A DNA stretch of 64,000 nucleotides from Kineococcus endophyticus (GTDB taxonomy: Bacteria; Actinomycetota; Actinomycetes; Actinomycetales; Kineococcaceae). Positions within the stretch are counted from its first letter, which is position 1, and each line of letters starts with the position of its first letter. The notes beneath the pieces are model-generated. The model ran no database searches and was not told the origin of the DNA. It saw only the letters and a program-made list of their open reading frames with translations. Of this stretch, positions 19,685-28,847 are shown in pieces. Where the stretch lies: positions 1-64,000 of the forward strand of contig NZ_JBFNQN010000005.1 in assembly GCF_040796495.1 (NCBI RefSeq), read 5' to 3'. A program made the position numbers and the translations under genes.

Positions 19685-20022
19685 CCACTGTGGGTGGCCG
19701 AGAGCACCAGCACCGTCGCGGACACGCCCAGGAGCACCGCGACACCGGCCGTCGCGGCCAGCAGACCCGCGCCGGGCCCGGCCCGCAGGTGCCCGTCCCG
19801 CAGCAGCGCGCGCACCGTCCGCCGCCCCCGGGCGCCCGCGGCGACGTGCAGCGCCGCCCCCGCCCCGCAGCCCGCGACCGCCAGGACGAGCGCCGCCGTT
19901 CCGAACCGGGGCGCCAGCAACCGGCCGAGCAGGGCCGAGCCGACGAGGACGGCCAGCGCCGTCCGCCGCCACGCCAGCGCCGTCCGCTCCGGCTGCAGCC
20001 CCGCGTCGAACCGGCCGGTCAC
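19666..20022 (-). CDS. DUF202 family membrane protein
   Basis: A 118-residue membrane protein with three predicted helices. The N-terminal FDAGLQPERTALAWRRTALA is the DUF202 signature (RTxLAWxRTAL). The function is unknown. GTG 20022 overlaps the stop of the upstream DUF202 gene by 4 bp, so the two paralogues are coupled and may form a heteromer. Its last codons are part of the palindrome proposed to regulate acnA. Confidence 0.85.
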   Translation of the reverse strand: MTGRFDAGLQPERTALAWRRTALAVLVGSALLGRLLAPRFGTAALVLAVAGCGAGAALHVAAGARGRRTVRALLRDGHLRAGPGAGLLAATAGVAVLLGVSATVLVLSATHSGILTSR

Positions 20023-20384
20023 CGCAGGACCAGACCCAGCAGGACGAGCACTCCCGCCAGGCCGACCCCGACCGTCAGCGGCGCCGCCAGCGACGGCGAC
20101 GCGAGCGGTTCCCCGCGGCGCATGGCCCGCTCGTCGCGGGCCCAGCCGCGCCAGGCCTGCCCGGCGGTGACCGTCCCGAGGACGACGAGGAGGACCGAGG
20201 CGGCGAGCCGCAGCTGCGGCTGCAGGGCGAGGTCCAGCCCCTCCAGCGCGACGCCACCCGCCAGGAGCGCCAGCGCCGTGCGGACCCAGGCGAGGAACGT
20301 GCGCTCGTTGGCGAGGCTGAAGCGGGGGTCCGGTTCCTCCCCCTCGCCGTAGACGCTGCGCGGGAAGCGGGAGGGGGCGCTCAC
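20019..20384 (-). CDS. DUF202 family membrane protein (YidH-like)
   Basis: A 121-residue membrane protein with three predicted helices. It carries the classic start of the family, DPRFSLANERTFLAWVRTAL (about residues 20-39), followed by the first helix; the C-terminus is a long hydrophobic helix. The function is unknown; E. coli YidH is the best-known relative. I use GTG 20384; GACGAT ends 6 nt upstream, consistent with a leaderless start. It is the first gene of a two-gene operon with another DUF202 protein. Confidence 0.88.
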   Translation of the reverse strand: MSAPSRFPRSVYGEGEEPDPRFSLANERTFLAWVRTALALLAGGVALEGLDLALQPQLRLAASVLLVVLGTVTAGQAWRGWARDERAMRRGEPLASPSLAAPLTVGVGLAGVLVLLGLVLR

Positions 20385-20449
20385 GCCCCGATCGTCTCGC
20401 ACCGCGACGGACCACTCGGTCGGGTGCACACGGATGCAGCACAGTCGGC

Positions 20450-20479
20450 TTGAGCCGGGTCACTCTCGGTCAGCACAGT
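20450..20479 (+). promoter_or_regulatory. Predicted promoter of small gene at 20516
   Basis: TTGAGC (20450-20455) and CACAGT (20474-20479) are 18 bp apart on the plus strand. Transcription would begin near 20486 and give a 30-nt leader containing GGAGG at 20506-20510. Confidence 0.4.
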
Positions 20480-20515
20480 GGAGGCACGCCCCAGCCGCCC
20501 GCCCCGGAGGTCCCG

Positions 20516-20698
20516 ATGCCCCTGCTCTCCCGCCGCCCCGAGCGCTACGTCCCCCGCCACTCGACCCGCGAGGTGTTCCGCGCGTGGGAGCCCGCCGCGG
20601 TCGTCGACGTCATCCGCGGCGAGTCCCCCGCCGACGTCCTCGAGAGCGTCCTGGAGGCCCTCGACGGTCTCGACGCCCGCGAGCGCCAGCACGCCTGA
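20516..20698 (+). CDS. Small hypothetical protein (60 aa)
   Basis: A 60-residue protein beginning MPLLSRRPERYVPRHSTREV and ending in an acidic amphipathic helix (ESPADVLESVLEALDGLD). ATG 20516 has GGAGG five bases upstream and a plausible promoter at 20450-20479, which supports translation. No family is recognised. Arg-rich start plus Leu/Asp-rich end suggests a small helical protein. It converges on the RNA methyltransferase gene with 19 bp between stops. Confidence 0.6.
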   Translation: MPLLSRRPERYVPRHSTREVFRAWEPAAVVDVIRGESPADVLESVLEALDGLDARERQHA

Positions 20699-20717
20699 CC
20701 CCCTCCCCACCCCGACG

Positions 20718-22085
20718 TCAGCGCACGAAGCGCGCCACGCACTCCACGTGGTGCGTCATCGGGAACAGGTCGAAGGCCCGCAGCCCGTCGAGGCGGTACC
20801 CGTGGCCGGAGAGGAACTTCGTGTCCCGGGCCAGGGCCGCGGGGTCGCAGGCCACGTAGGCCACGGCCCGCGGCGCGAGGGCCGCGATCCCGTCCACCAC
20901 GGCCCGGCCGGCGCCCGAGCGCGGGGGGTCCAGGACGACGAGGTCGGTCCGGCGGCCGGCGAGCTCGTCGTCGGTCAGCGCCTCCTCGACGGCACCCGCC
21001 CACAGCTCCACCTGCGGGTGCTCGTGCAGCGACCGGCGCGCGTCGCGCACGGCCCGTTCCTCGCCCTCCACGGCCAGGACGGTCCCGTCGGCGCCCACCG
21101 CGTCGGCGAGCAGGGCCGTGAACAGCCCGACGCCGGAGTACAGGTCGAGCGCGTGCTCGCCCGGCTGCGGTGCCAGAGCCGCCAGGACGGCCTCCCCGAG
21201 CAGCCGCGGGGCGGCGGGGTGGACCTGCCAGAAGCCGGCTCCCCCCACGCGGAACGCGTGCTGGCGCTCCTGCTCCCCCACCCTCACGGTGACGCGCTCG
21301 CCGACCCAGGTGCGTCCCGAGACGCGGTGCAGCCCCTCGGGGGTGCGGACGGCGACGGAGGCGTCCGGCAGCTTCGGGACGTGCGCGTGGGTGCCGGGCA
21401 GCGGCTCGACGACGACCAGCGGTGCCGCGCCGTCCGAGCCCGCGGCGACCTCGACGGTGCCGACGTTGCCGAACCTCGCCCCGAGGACGCCGGACCCCAC
21501 GACGGCCTCGGTGCTGATCGGGCAGTCCTGCAGCGGGACGACCTGGTGCGAACGGTGCGCCCGCAGACCCGTGCGGCCCTCGGCGTCGACGGCGAACTGG
21601 GTGCGGGTGCGCCAGCGCAGCCCGTCCCCGTCCGCTCCCGGCAGGGGCGCCTCCTCGACCGTCACGTCGACGTCCAGGCCGGCGAGGCGGCGGAACTGCT
21701 CGGAGACGACGGTGGCCTTGAGCGTGCGCTGGCGGGCCGGGGTGGCGTGCTGGAAGTCGCACCCGCCGCACAGGCCGGGGCCGGCGACGGGGCACGGCGG
21801 TTCGACGCGGTCGGCGTCGGCGGCCAGGACGCGCACGGCGTCGGCGCGCCAGAACGAGGCGCCCTCGGCCCCCTCGGTGACGCGCGCGACGACCCGCTCG
21901 CCGGGCAGGGCGTGCCGGACGAAGACGACGCGGCCCTCGTGCCGGGCCACGCAGTGACCGCCGTGGGCGACCGGCCCGACCTCCAGCTCGAGCTCGGTGC
22001 CACGGGAGTCGACGGCGTCCGGTCCTGCCGGAGCGGGCCGACGGGTCCCGCGGGCGCGGGTGGGGCGGCGGGCGGGGGTGCTCAC
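20718..22085 (-). CDS. TrmA/RumA-family SAM-dependent RNA (uracil-5) methyltransferase
   Basis: A 455-residue RNA methyltransferase. An N-terminal TRAM domain (about 30-85, VGPVAHGGHCVARHEGRVVF) is followed by an iron-sulphur-type Cys set CPVAGPGLCGGC (about 98-109) plus a later Cys in LQDCPIS, then the SAM fold (ALDLYSGVGLFTALLAD) and catalytic VAYVACDPAALARD (Cys near 411), which attacks C6 of uracil. The RNA target may be 23S rRNA or tRNA. It corresponds to mycobacterial Rv2689c by gene order. GTG 22085 overlaps the upstream permease stop by 4 bp. Confidence 0.92.
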   Translation of the reverse strand: MSTPARRPTRARGTRRPAPAGPDAVDSRGTELELEVGPVAHGGHCVARHEGRVVFVRHALPGERVVARVTEGAEGASFWRADAVRVLAADADRVEPPCPVAGPGLCGGCDFQHATPARQRTLKATVVSEQFRRLAGLDVDVTVEEAPLPGADGDGLRWRTRTQFAVDAEGRTGLRAHRSHQVVPLQDCPISTEAVVGSGVLGARFGNVGTVEVAAGSDGAAPLVVVEPLPGTHAHVPKLPDASVAVRTPEGLHRVSGRTWVGERVTVRVGEQERQHAFRVGGAGFWQVHPAAPRLLGEAVLAALAPQPGEHALDLYSGVGLFTALLADAVGADGTVLAVEGEERAVRDARRSLHEHPQVELWAGAVEEALTDDELAGRRTDLVVLDPPRSGAGRAVVDGIAALAPRAVAYVACDPAALARDTKFLSGHGYRLDGLRAFDLFPMTHHVECVARFVR

Positions 22086-24160
22086 GGGGTCTCCTCGGTG
22101 CTGCTGGTGGTGTCGCTGGTCGTGCCCGCGGGGCCGCGGTCGACGGGACCCGGGCCGAAGGTGCCGCGCCGGACGGTGCCGGGGGCCTGCCGTTCCAGCC
22201 GGTCCTCCTGGCCCGCCGAGCTCGACAGCTGCCACGGGACGCTGGCGACCATGACGCCGGGCTGGTAGCGCAGCCGGGCCCGCAGCCGCAGTGCGGACTG
22301 GTTGTGCAGGAACGTCTCCCACCAGTGCCCGACGACGTACTCGGGCACGTAGACGATGACGAGGTCGCGCGGGTAGCGCGCCCGCAGCGCCTTGACGTGC
22401 TCCACGACCGGCCGGGTGATCTCCCGGTACGGGGAGTCCAGGACGGTCAAGGGCACGGGGACGCCGAGGGCCTCCCAGCGCTGCTGCAGCGCCGCCGTCT
22501 CCTCGGGGTCGACCGCCACCGTGACGGCCTGCAGGTCGGTCGGCTTGGCGGCGCGGGCGAACGCGAGGGCCCGCAGCGTCGGCTTGTGGATCTTGGAGAC
22601 CAGGACGACGCCCCGCACCCCCGTGGGCAGCGCCTTGGCCTTGGCGTCGGGCGCGACCTCGATCTCGCGGCTGACGTTGCCGTAGTGGCGCCGGATGAGC
22701 TTCATGTTCACGAAGACGACGACCATGGCGAGGATCGCGATCCACGCCCCCTGGGTGAACTTCGTCAGCAGGACGATGACCAGGACCGTCGCGGTCAGAC
22801 CGAGGCCGATGCAGTTGATGACGCGGGAGCGGCGCATGCGGGCGCGCGCCGCGGGGTCGGTCTCGGTCCGCAGGTGCCGGTTCCAGTGCCGGATCATGCC
22901 CGTCTGGCTCATGGTGAACGAGACGAAGACGCCGACGATGTAGAGCTGGATGAGCCGGGTCACCTCGGCGTCGAAGGCGAGGATGAGGACGATCGCCGCC
23001 ACGGCGAGGGCGATGATCCCGTTGGAGAACGCGAGCCGGTCCCCGCGGGTGTGCAGCTGCTTGGGCAGGAAGCCGTCGCGGGCCAGGATCGAGCCGAGCA
23101 CGGGGAACCCGTTGAACGCGGTGTTGGCGGCCAGCACGAGGATGACCCCGGTGGCGGCCGTCACGACGTAGAACGCGACCGGGAAGTGGTCGAAGATCGT
23201 CGCGGCGAGCTGGCCGATGACCGGGTCCTGCACGTAGCTGCTGCCCACCGGCGTCCCGTTGCGCAGCAGCTGGTGCTCGGGGTCCTCGGCGAAGCGGACA
23301 CCGGTGAGGTTGGCCAGCGCCACGATGCTGACGAGCATGGTGACGCTCGTCAGGCCGAGCAGCAGCAGGGTCGTCGCGGCGTTCTTGCTCTTGGGCTTGC
23401 GGAAGGCCGGGACGCCGTTGCTGATGGCCTCCACGCCCGTCAGGGCCGCGGCGCCGGAGGAGAACGCCCGCAGGACCAGGTAGGCCCCCGCCAGGCTCGT
23501 GAGCCCGCCGGAGATGTCGTGCTCGGCCGTCAGGCTGAAGGCGGCGCTCGGGGCCTTGGGCAGCTCCCCGAACAGCAGGCGCCCGAAGCCCCACACCGCC
23601 ATCCCCAGGATGGAGGCCATGAAGATGTAGGTGGGGATGGCGAAGGCCGCCCCGCTCTCGCGGATGCCGCGCAGGTTGACCGTCATGAGCAGCAGGACCA
23701 GCGCGACGGCGAAGAGCGCCTCGTGCCCGCGCAGGGCCGGGATCGCCGCGGCCGCGTACTGCGCCCCCGAGGAGATCGAGACGGCCACCGTCAGGACGTA
23801 GTCGACGAGCAGCGCGCTGCCGACCGTCAGCCCGGCGTTGGGGCCGAGGTTGACCGTGGCGACCTCGTAGTCACCGCCCCCGGAGGGGTAGGCGTGCACG
23901 TTCTGCCGGTAGGAGGCGACGACGACGAACATGACGACCACGACGCCGACGGTGATCCACGGGGAGAAGGAGTACGCGGCGATGCCGGCGATCGAGAGCG
24001 TCAGGAAGATCTCGTCGGGGGCGTACGCGACGGAGCTCAGCGCGTCGGAGGCGAAGACGGGCAGGGCGATGCGCTTGGGGAGGAGCGTCTCGGACAGGCG
24101 TTCGCTGCGGAACGGTCGTCCGACGAGGACGCGCTTGACCGCATCGGTCACAGAGGGCAC
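22082..24160 (-). CDS. APC-superfamily permease, KimA-like potassium transporter
   Basis: A protein of about 692 residues with about 12 helices and a cytosolic C-terminal domain. It matches Bacillus KimA along its length: FASDALSSVAYAPDEI, SYRQNVHAYPSGGGDYEVA, LLVDYVLTVAVSISSGAQY, AFSSGAAALTGVEAISNGVP, RDGFLPKQLHTRGDRLAFSN, GVFVSFTMSQTGM. KimA imports K+ and is controlled by cyclic-di-AMP; the assignment here is homology. The C-terminal 180 residues hold a Rossmann-like region and a Pro/Thr-rich tail. GTG 24160 has TACCAT (24169-24174) 8 nt upstream; GTG 24151 is possible. It diverges from two TrkA genes and is coupled to the RNA methyltransferase. Confidence 0.85.
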   Translation of the reverse strand: MPSVTDAVKRVLVGRPFRSERLSETLLPKRIALPVFASDALSSVAYAPDEIFLTLSIAGIAAYSFSPWITVGVVVVMFVVVASYRQNVHAYPSGGGDYEVATVNLGPNAGLTVGSALLVDYVLTVAVSISSGAQYAAAAIPALRGHEALFAVALVLLLMTVNLRGIRESGAAFAIPTYIFMASILGMAVWGFGRLLFGELPKAPSAAFSLTAEHDISGGLTSLAGAYLVLRAFSSGAAALTGVEAISNGVPAFRKPKSKNAATTLLLLGLTSVTMLVSIVALANLTGVRFAEDPEHQLLRNGTPVGSSYVQDPVIGQLAATIFDHFPVAFYVVTAATGVILVLAANTAFNGFPVLGSILARDGFLPKQLHTRGDRLAFSNGIIALAVAAIVLILAFDAEVTRLIQLYIVGVFVSFTMSQTGMIRHWNRHLRTETDPAARARMRRSRVINCIGLGLTATVLVIVLLTKFTQGAWIAILAMVVVFVNMKLIRRHYGNVSREIEVAPDAKAKALPTGVRGVVLVSKIHKPTLRALAFARAAKPTDLQAVTVAVDPEETAALQQRWEALGVPVPLTVLDSPYREITRPVVEHVKALRARYPRDLVIVYVPEYVVGHWWETFLHNQSALRLRARLRYQPGVMVASVPWQLSSSAGQEDRLERQAPGTVRRGTFGPGPVDRGPAGTTSDTTSSTEETP

Positions 24161-24168
24161 GTCTGCCG

Positions 24169-24192
24169 ATGGTAGGCGCAAGACGGTAGCGT
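24169..24192. promoter_or_regulatory. Back-to-back -10 elements for permease and trkA genes
   Basis: On the minus strand TACCAT (24169-24174) lies 8 nt before GTG 24160. On the plus strand TAGCGT (24187-24192) lies 7 nt before GTG 24200. The intergenic space is only 39 bp, so each -35 region would sit at or beyond the other gene's start. Confidence 0.5.
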
Positions 24193-24199
24193 TCGGGAC

Positions 24200-24865
24200 G
24201 TGCACTTCGTGATCATGGGCTGCGGCCGGGTCGGCTCGAGCCTGGCGCTCACCGTCGAGCAGCGGGGGCACAGCGTGGCCGTCGTCGACCAGAACGCCGA
24301 CGCGTTCCGCCGGCTGGGCCCGACGTTCGCGGGTCGCCGGGTCACCGGCGTCGGCTTCGACCACGACACGCTCGTCGAGGCCGGCATCCACGAGGCCGAC
24401 GCCTTCGCCGCCGTCTCCTCCGGCGACAACTCCAACATCCTCGCCGCGCGGGTGGCACGTGAGAAGTTCGACGTCGAGAACGTCGTGGCCCGCATCTACG
24501 ACCCGGGCCGGGCCGAGGTCTACGAGCGCCTGGGCATCCCCACGATCGCCACCGTCCGCTGGACGTCGGACCAGGTGCTGCGCCGCCTCGTCCCCGAGGG
24601 GGCCCTCAGCGAGTTCCGCGACGCCTCCGGGCGTGTCGTGCTCGTCGAGCTGCCCGTGCACGAGGGGTGGGTCGGGCGGCCGCTGTCGGCGCTGGAGGCC
24701 GCCGCCGGTGTGCGCGTGGCCTACCTGACCCGGCTCGGGCAGGGCGTCGTGCCCGTCAAGGGCATGGCCTACCAGGAGGACGACGTCGTGCACGTCGTCG
24801 TCGCCGACGAGCGCACGACGTCCGCCGCGGCCGTCCTGGCCGCCGCACCGGAGGAGGGGGCCTGA
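24200..24865 (+). CDS. TrkA-family RCK potassium-channel regulatory protein (CeoB-like)
   Basis: A 221-residue cytosolic regulator of K+ transport. TrkA_N Rossmann domain with FVIMGCGRVGSSLALTVE (GxGxxG near 7-12) that binds NAD(H) or nucleotide, then a C-terminal RCK_C/TrkA_C domain (about 135-215, LVELPVHEGWVGRPLSALE). GTG 24200 is supported by TAGCGT ending 7 nt before it. Its stop overlaps the start of a second TrkA gene by one base. By order it corresponds to mycobacterial ceoB (Rv2691). No TrkH/KtrB pore subunit is in the window, so the KimA-like permease next door may be the partner (inference). Confidence 0.93.
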   Translation: MHFVIMGCGRVGSSLALTVEQRGHSVAVVDQNADAFRRLGPTFAGRRVTGVGFDHDTLVEAGIHEADAFAAVSSGDNSNILAARVAREKFDVENVVARIYDPGRAEVYERLGIPTIATVRWTSDQVLRRLVPEGALSEFRDASGRVVLVELPVHEGWVGRPLSALEAAAGVRVAYLTRLGQGVVPVKGMAYQEDDVVHVVVADERTTSAAAVLAAAPEEGA

Positions 24866-25524
24866 TGCGCGTCGTCATCGCCGGGGCCGGGATCGTGGGA
24901 CGGTCCATCGCCCGCGAGCTGCTGGGCAACGGCCACCGCGTCCTGCTCATCGACCGCAGCCCCGCGGCCATGAAGATCACCAGCGTCCCGGACGCGCAGT
25001 GGCTGCTCGCCGACGCGTGCGAGATCTCCAGCCTCGACGAGGCCGAGCTGGCCGACTGCGACGTCGTCGTGGCCGCCACGGGCGACGACAAGGCCAACCT
25101 CGTCGTCTCGCTGCTGGCCAAGACCGAGTACGGCGTGCCGCGCACCGTGGCGCGCGTGAACAACCCCAAGAACGAGTGGCTGTTCGACGAGGCCTGGGGC
25201 GTGGACGTCGCCGTGTCGACGCCACGGCTCATGACGGCCCTCGTCGAGGAGGCCGTGAGCGTCGGCGAGCTGGTGCGGTTGTTCACGTTCCAGCAGGGCC
25301 AGGCCTCCATGGCCGAGTACACCCTCGAGGAGGGCAGCCCCGTCCTGGGCCGCACCGTCGGGGAGGTGCGGCTGCCCGAGGACACCGTCCTCGTCGCGAT
25401 CGTCCGCGCCGAGCGGCCGCTGCCGCCCAGCCCCGACGACGTCCTCGAACCGGGCGACCACCTGCTGTTCCTGTCCGTCCCGGACGCCGAGGCGGAGCTG
25501 CGCACGATCCTCGCGGCCGGCTGA
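24865..25524 (+). CDS. TrkA-family RCK potassium-channel regulatory protein (CeoC-like)
   Basis: A 219-residue paralogue of the preceding protein. It starts MRVVIAGAGIVGRSIARELL (GxGxxG) with an acidic LLIDRS second strand, a long TrkA_N domain (ATGDDKANLVVSLLAKTEYG) and TrkA_C (about 135-218, LEEGSPVLGRTVGEVRLPED). The start is ATG in a TGATG overlap with the upstream stop, so the two are translationally coupled and probably form a hetero-oligomeric ring. By order it corresponds to mycobacterial ceoC (Rv2692). Confidence 0.93.
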   Translation: MRVVIAGAGIVGRSIARELLGNGHRVLLIDRSPAAMKITSVPDAQWLLADACEISSLDEAELADCDVVVAATGDDKANLVVSLLAKTEYGVPRTVARVNNPKNEWLFDEAWGVDVAVSTPRLMTALVEEAVSVGELVRLFTFQQGQASMAEYTLEEGSPVLGRTVGEVRLPEDTVLVAIVRAERPLPPSPDDVLEPGDHLLFLSVPDAEAELRTILAAG

Positions 25525-25564
25525 GGGGCTCCCCTGCAGCGGACGCCGCTGGCAGGATCGGTCC

Positions 25565-27985
25565 ATGAGCGCGCACCCCGCCGACCGGCACGACACGATC
25601 CGGGTCCACGGGGCGCGGGAGAACAACCTGCGTGACGTGAGCGTCGACCTGCCCAAGCGGCGGCTCACGGTGTTCACCGGGGTCTCGGGCTCGGGCAAGA
25701 GCTCCCTGGTGTTCGGCACCATCGCCGCGGAGTCGCAGCGCATGATCAACGAGACGTTTTCCACCTTCGTCCAGGGGTTCATGCCCGCGCTCGGCCGTCC
25801 CGACGTCGACGTCCTCGACGGCCTGACGACGGCGATCATCGTCGACCAGCAGCGGATGGGTGGGGACGTCCGCTCGACCGTGGGGACGGCGACCGACGCG
25901 AACGCCCTGCTGCGCATCCTCTTCAGCCGCCTGGCCGAACCGCACGTGGGGGGCCCGCAGGCGTTCTCCTTCAACGTCGCCTCCGTGAGCGCCAAGGGCG
26001 CGATGACGGTCGCCAAGGGCGCGGGCCAGAAGAAGGTCGTGGCCGACTGGTCGCGCACGGGGGGGATGTGCCCGCGCTGCGAGGGCCGCGGCACCGTCGA
26101 CGACCTCGACCTCAGCGAGCTGTACGACGCGTCGACGTCCATCAACGACGGCGCCATCAAGGTGCCGGGCTACTCGATGGACGGCTGGTACGGGCGGATC
26201 TACAACGGGTGCGGGTTCTTCTCCTGCGACAAGCCCGTCGGGGAGTTCACGCAGGAGGAGCTCGACGCGTTCCTGTACGCCGAGCCGGTCCGCATCAAGG
26301 TCGACGGCATCAACGTCACCTACGAGGGACTCGTGCCGAAGGTCCGCAAGTCGATGCTGTCCAAGGACGTCGACGCCCTGCAGCCGCACGTGCGCGCCTT
26401 CGTCGAACGGCTCGCGACGTTCACCACGTGCCCCGACTGCGACGGCACGCGCCTGGCCGAGGGCGCCCGGAACGCCCGCATCGGCGGGGTGAGCATCGCC
26501 GACGCCTGCCGGATGCAGGTCACCGACCTCCTGGACTGGGTGCGCGGGCTGGACGAACCCTCCGTCGCCCCGCTGCTGGAGAACCTGAGGGGCGTGCTCG
26601 AGGCGTTCGTCGAGATCGGCCTGGGGTACCTGTCGCTGGAACGGCCCGCGGGCACGTTGTCGGGCGGGGAGGCCCAGCGCGTGAAGATGGTGCGCCACCT
26701 GGGCTCCGCGCTCACCGACACCACGTACGTGTTCGACGAGCCGACCACGGGCCTGCACCCGCACGACGTCACCCGCATGAACGACCTGCTGCTGCGGTTG
26801 CGCGACAAGGGGAACACCGTCCTCGTGGTCGAGCACAAACCCGAGGTGTTCGCCGTCGCCGACCACGTCGTCGACCTCGGCCCCGGGGCGGGGTCGGCCG
26901 GCGGGACGGTCTGCTACGAGGGGAGCTTCGAGGGGTTGCGGGCCAGCGGGACGGTCACCGGCCGGCACGTCGACGACCGCGCGCAGCTCAAGGCCGCGGT
27001 GCGCACGCCGACGGGGTTCCTGCCGGTGCGCGGCGCGTCGACGAACAACCTGCGGGACGTCTCGGTCGACCTGCCGCTGGGGGTGCTGCTGGTCCTGACC
27101 GGCGTCGCCGGGTCGGGCAAGAGCTCCCTCGTCCGCGGATCGGTGTCCGGGCTCGACGGTGTCGTCACCGTGGACCAGAGCCCGATCCGCGGCTCGCGCC
27201 GCAGCAACCCGGCCACGTACACCGGGCTGCTCGAGCCGGTGCGCAAGGCGTTCGCGAAGGCGAACGGCGTGAAACCCGCACTGTTCAGCGCGAACTCGGA
27301 GGGGGCCTGCCCCACGTGCAACGGCGCGGGCGTCGTCTACACCGACCTCGCCGTCATGGCCGGCGTCGCCACGACCTGCGAGGACTGCGAGGGCCGCCGC
27401 TTCCAGGCGTCGGTGCTCGAACTCCGCCTGGCCGGCAGGAACATCGCCGAGGTGCTGGCGATGCCCGTCGAGGAGGCCGTGGAGTTCTTCGCGGCCGGCC
27501 CCTCGCGCGTCCCGGCCGCGCACACCGTCTTGGCACGGCTGGCCGACGTCGGGCTCGGCTACCTGACGCTGGGGCAGCCGCTCACCACGTTGTCCGGCGG
27601 GGAACGCCAACGGCTCAAGCTCGCCCTGCACACGGGCACGACGGGCGGGGTGCTCGTCCTGGACGAACCCACGACCGGCCTGCACCTGGCGGACGTGGCG
27701 CACCTGCTGGCGCTGCTGGACCGGCTCGTCGACGCCGGCACGTCGGTGCTCGTCGTGGAGCACCACCAGGCCGTCATGGCCCACGCCGACTGGATCGTCG
27801 ACCTCGGGCCGGGAGCCGGCCACGACGGCGGCACGGTCGTCTTCGAGGGCACACCGGCCGACCTGGTGGCCGCGCGGGCGACGCTGACGGGCGAGCACCT
27901 GGCCCGCTACGTCGGCGCCGCCGACGCGGCACCGGTCAGGGCTGGAGGAAGGCGACGATCCCCTGCGCGAACCGGGGGTCGCTGA
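25565..27985 (+). CDS. UvrA-like ABC ATPase (short, class II type)
   Basis: An 806-residue tandem ABC ATPase of the excinuclease UvrA family, shorter than UvrA proper (about 950). First Walker A GVSGSGKS (39-46), zinc CPRCEGRG (about 169) with CPDC later, signature LSGGEAQR (about 363), second Walker A GVAGSGKS (about 513), CPTC zinc module, signature LSGGERQR (about 675). Such proteins are described as UvrA2 or DrrC-like, linked to tolerance of DNA-intercalating drugs; the UvrB-interaction region looks reduced. ATG 25565 has CAGGAT exactly 6 nt before it. Its last 50 bp overlap the end of the convergent hydrolase gene. Confidence 0.9.
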   Translation: MSAHPADRHDTIRVHGARENNLRDVSVDLPKRRLTVFTGVSGSGKSSLVFGTIAAESQRMINETFSTFVQGFMPALGRPDVDVLDGLTTAIIVDQQRMGGDVRSTVGTATDANALLRILFSRLAEPHVGGPQAFSFNVASVSAKGAMTVAKGAGQKKVVADWSRTGGMCPRCEGRGTVDDLDLSELYDASTSINDGAIKVPGYSMDGWYGRIYNGCGFFSCDKPVGEFTQEELDAFLYAEPVRIKVDGINVTYEGLVPKVRKSMLSKDVDALQPHVRAFVERLATFTTCPDCDGTRLAEGARNARIGGVSIADACRMQVTDLLDWVRGLDEPSVAPLLENLRGVLEAFVEIGLGYLSLERPAGTLSGGEAQRVKMVRHLGSALTDTTYVFDEPTTGLHPHDVTRMNDLLLRLRDKGNTVLVVEHKPEVFAVADHVVDLGPGAGSAGGTVCYEGSFEGLRASGTVTGRHVDDRAQLKAAVRTPTGFLPVRGASTNNLRDVSVDLPLGVLLVLTGVAGSGKSSLVRGSVSGLDGVVTVDQSPIRGSRRSNPATYTGLLEPVRKAFAKANGVKPALFSANSEGACPTCNGAGVVYTDLAVMAGVATTCEDCEGRRFQASVLELRLAGRNIAEVLAMPVEEAVEFFAAGPSRVPAAHTVLARLADVGLGYLTLGQPLTTLSGGERQRLKLALHTGTTGGVLVLDEPTTGLHLADVAHLLALLDRLVDAGTSVLVVEHHQAVMAHADWIVDLGPGAGHDGGTVVFEGTPADLVAARATLTGEHLARYVGAADAAPVRAGGRRRSPARTGGR

Positions 27986-28760
27986 ACACCGTCGCGTGGT
28001 CCCCGGAGGCCAGCTGGACGCGGGCGCCGGGAACGGCGTCGGCCAGCACCTGCGGCCGCACGGCCAGGGGGTCCTCGTCGCCGGCCACGACGAGGGTGGG
28101 CACCGCGATCGAGGCCAGGTCGATCGGGGAGGCGTGCGCGACGTCGGCCTGTGCGGCCAGGGCCAGGAGGTCGTTGCCCGTCGAGGCCGCGAACGCGCGG
28201 AACCCCTGGAGCAGGTCGTCACCGAGGTCACCCGGGTCCGCCGCGCGCAGCGCCCGGGCGAGTTCGGACGCGGGCAGGGCCCGGGTGTCCACGCCGCCGA
28301 GTTCGACCACGCCGGCCCCGACCCCACCCACGACGAGGCGGCGCAAGCGGTCGGAGTGCCCGGCCGCGACGAGGAGGGACACGACGGACCCCATCGAGTA
28401 CCCCACGAGGTCGACCTGCGGCAGGCCGAGCGCGTCGAGGACCTCGAGGACGTCCTGCGCCATGCGGGCCTCGCCGTAGAAGGCGTTGTCGTGCGGGGCG
28501 TCGGAGGCTCCGTGCCCGCGCGCGTCGACCGCCAGGACGCGCCGGCCCTGCCCCAGCAGCGTCTGCGGCAGACCCGAGCGCGGCCACTCGACGAACGCGC
28601 TGGCGCTGAAGCCGTGGTGCAGCAGGACGGGCGTGGCGTCGGCCGCGCCCTCCCACTCGTACACGCTGAGCGTCAGTCCGTCGGACGTCGGAAGGCGGTG
28701 GGTGCGGTCGGGCGCCCGGAGTTCCGGGGCGGCGGGCTGTTCGGGTGCGGGGGTGCTCAC
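27936..28760 (-). CDS. Alpha/beta hydrolase
   Basis: A 274-residue alpha/beta hydrolase. PVLLHHGFSASAFVEW carries the oxyanion HG, LAVDARGHGASDAP is the family's second landmark, and the nucleophile elbow is VGYSMGS (Ser near residue 122). The acid is in VVAGDEDPLA and the His in SGDHATVF close to the C-terminus. The substrate is unknown (esterase, lactonase or similar). GTG 28760 has GGAGGAACC directly upstream. It is a single gene whose 3' end overlaps the UvrA-like gene by 50 bp tail to tail. Confidence 0.9.
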   Translation of the reverse strand: MSTPAPEQPAAPELRAPDRTHRLPTSDGLTLSVYEWEGAADATPVLLHHGFSASAFVEWPRSGLPQTLLGQGRRVLAVDARGHGASDAPHDNAFYGEARMAQDVLEVLDALGLPQVDLVGYSMGSVVSLLVAAGHSDRLRRLVVGGVGAGVVELGGVDTRALPASELARALRAADPGDLGDDLLQGFRAFAASTGNDLLALAAQADVAHASPIDLASIAVPTLVVAGDEDPLAVRPQVLADAVPGARVQLASGDHATVFSDPRFAQGIVAFLQP

Positions 28761-28847
28761 GGTTCCTCCGGGGGTTCTGCGGTGGCGGGCCCACGGTAGG
28801 GCACTGACAGGAAACCTGCCATCGTCGGATGGTGTCGGTTCGTCGGG

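Noticed and set aside
25283-28327. 1014-codon minus-strand frame antisense to the UvrA-like gene
   Set aside because: It is a codon-bias shadow; the plus strand has both Walker A and signature motifs of UvrA.
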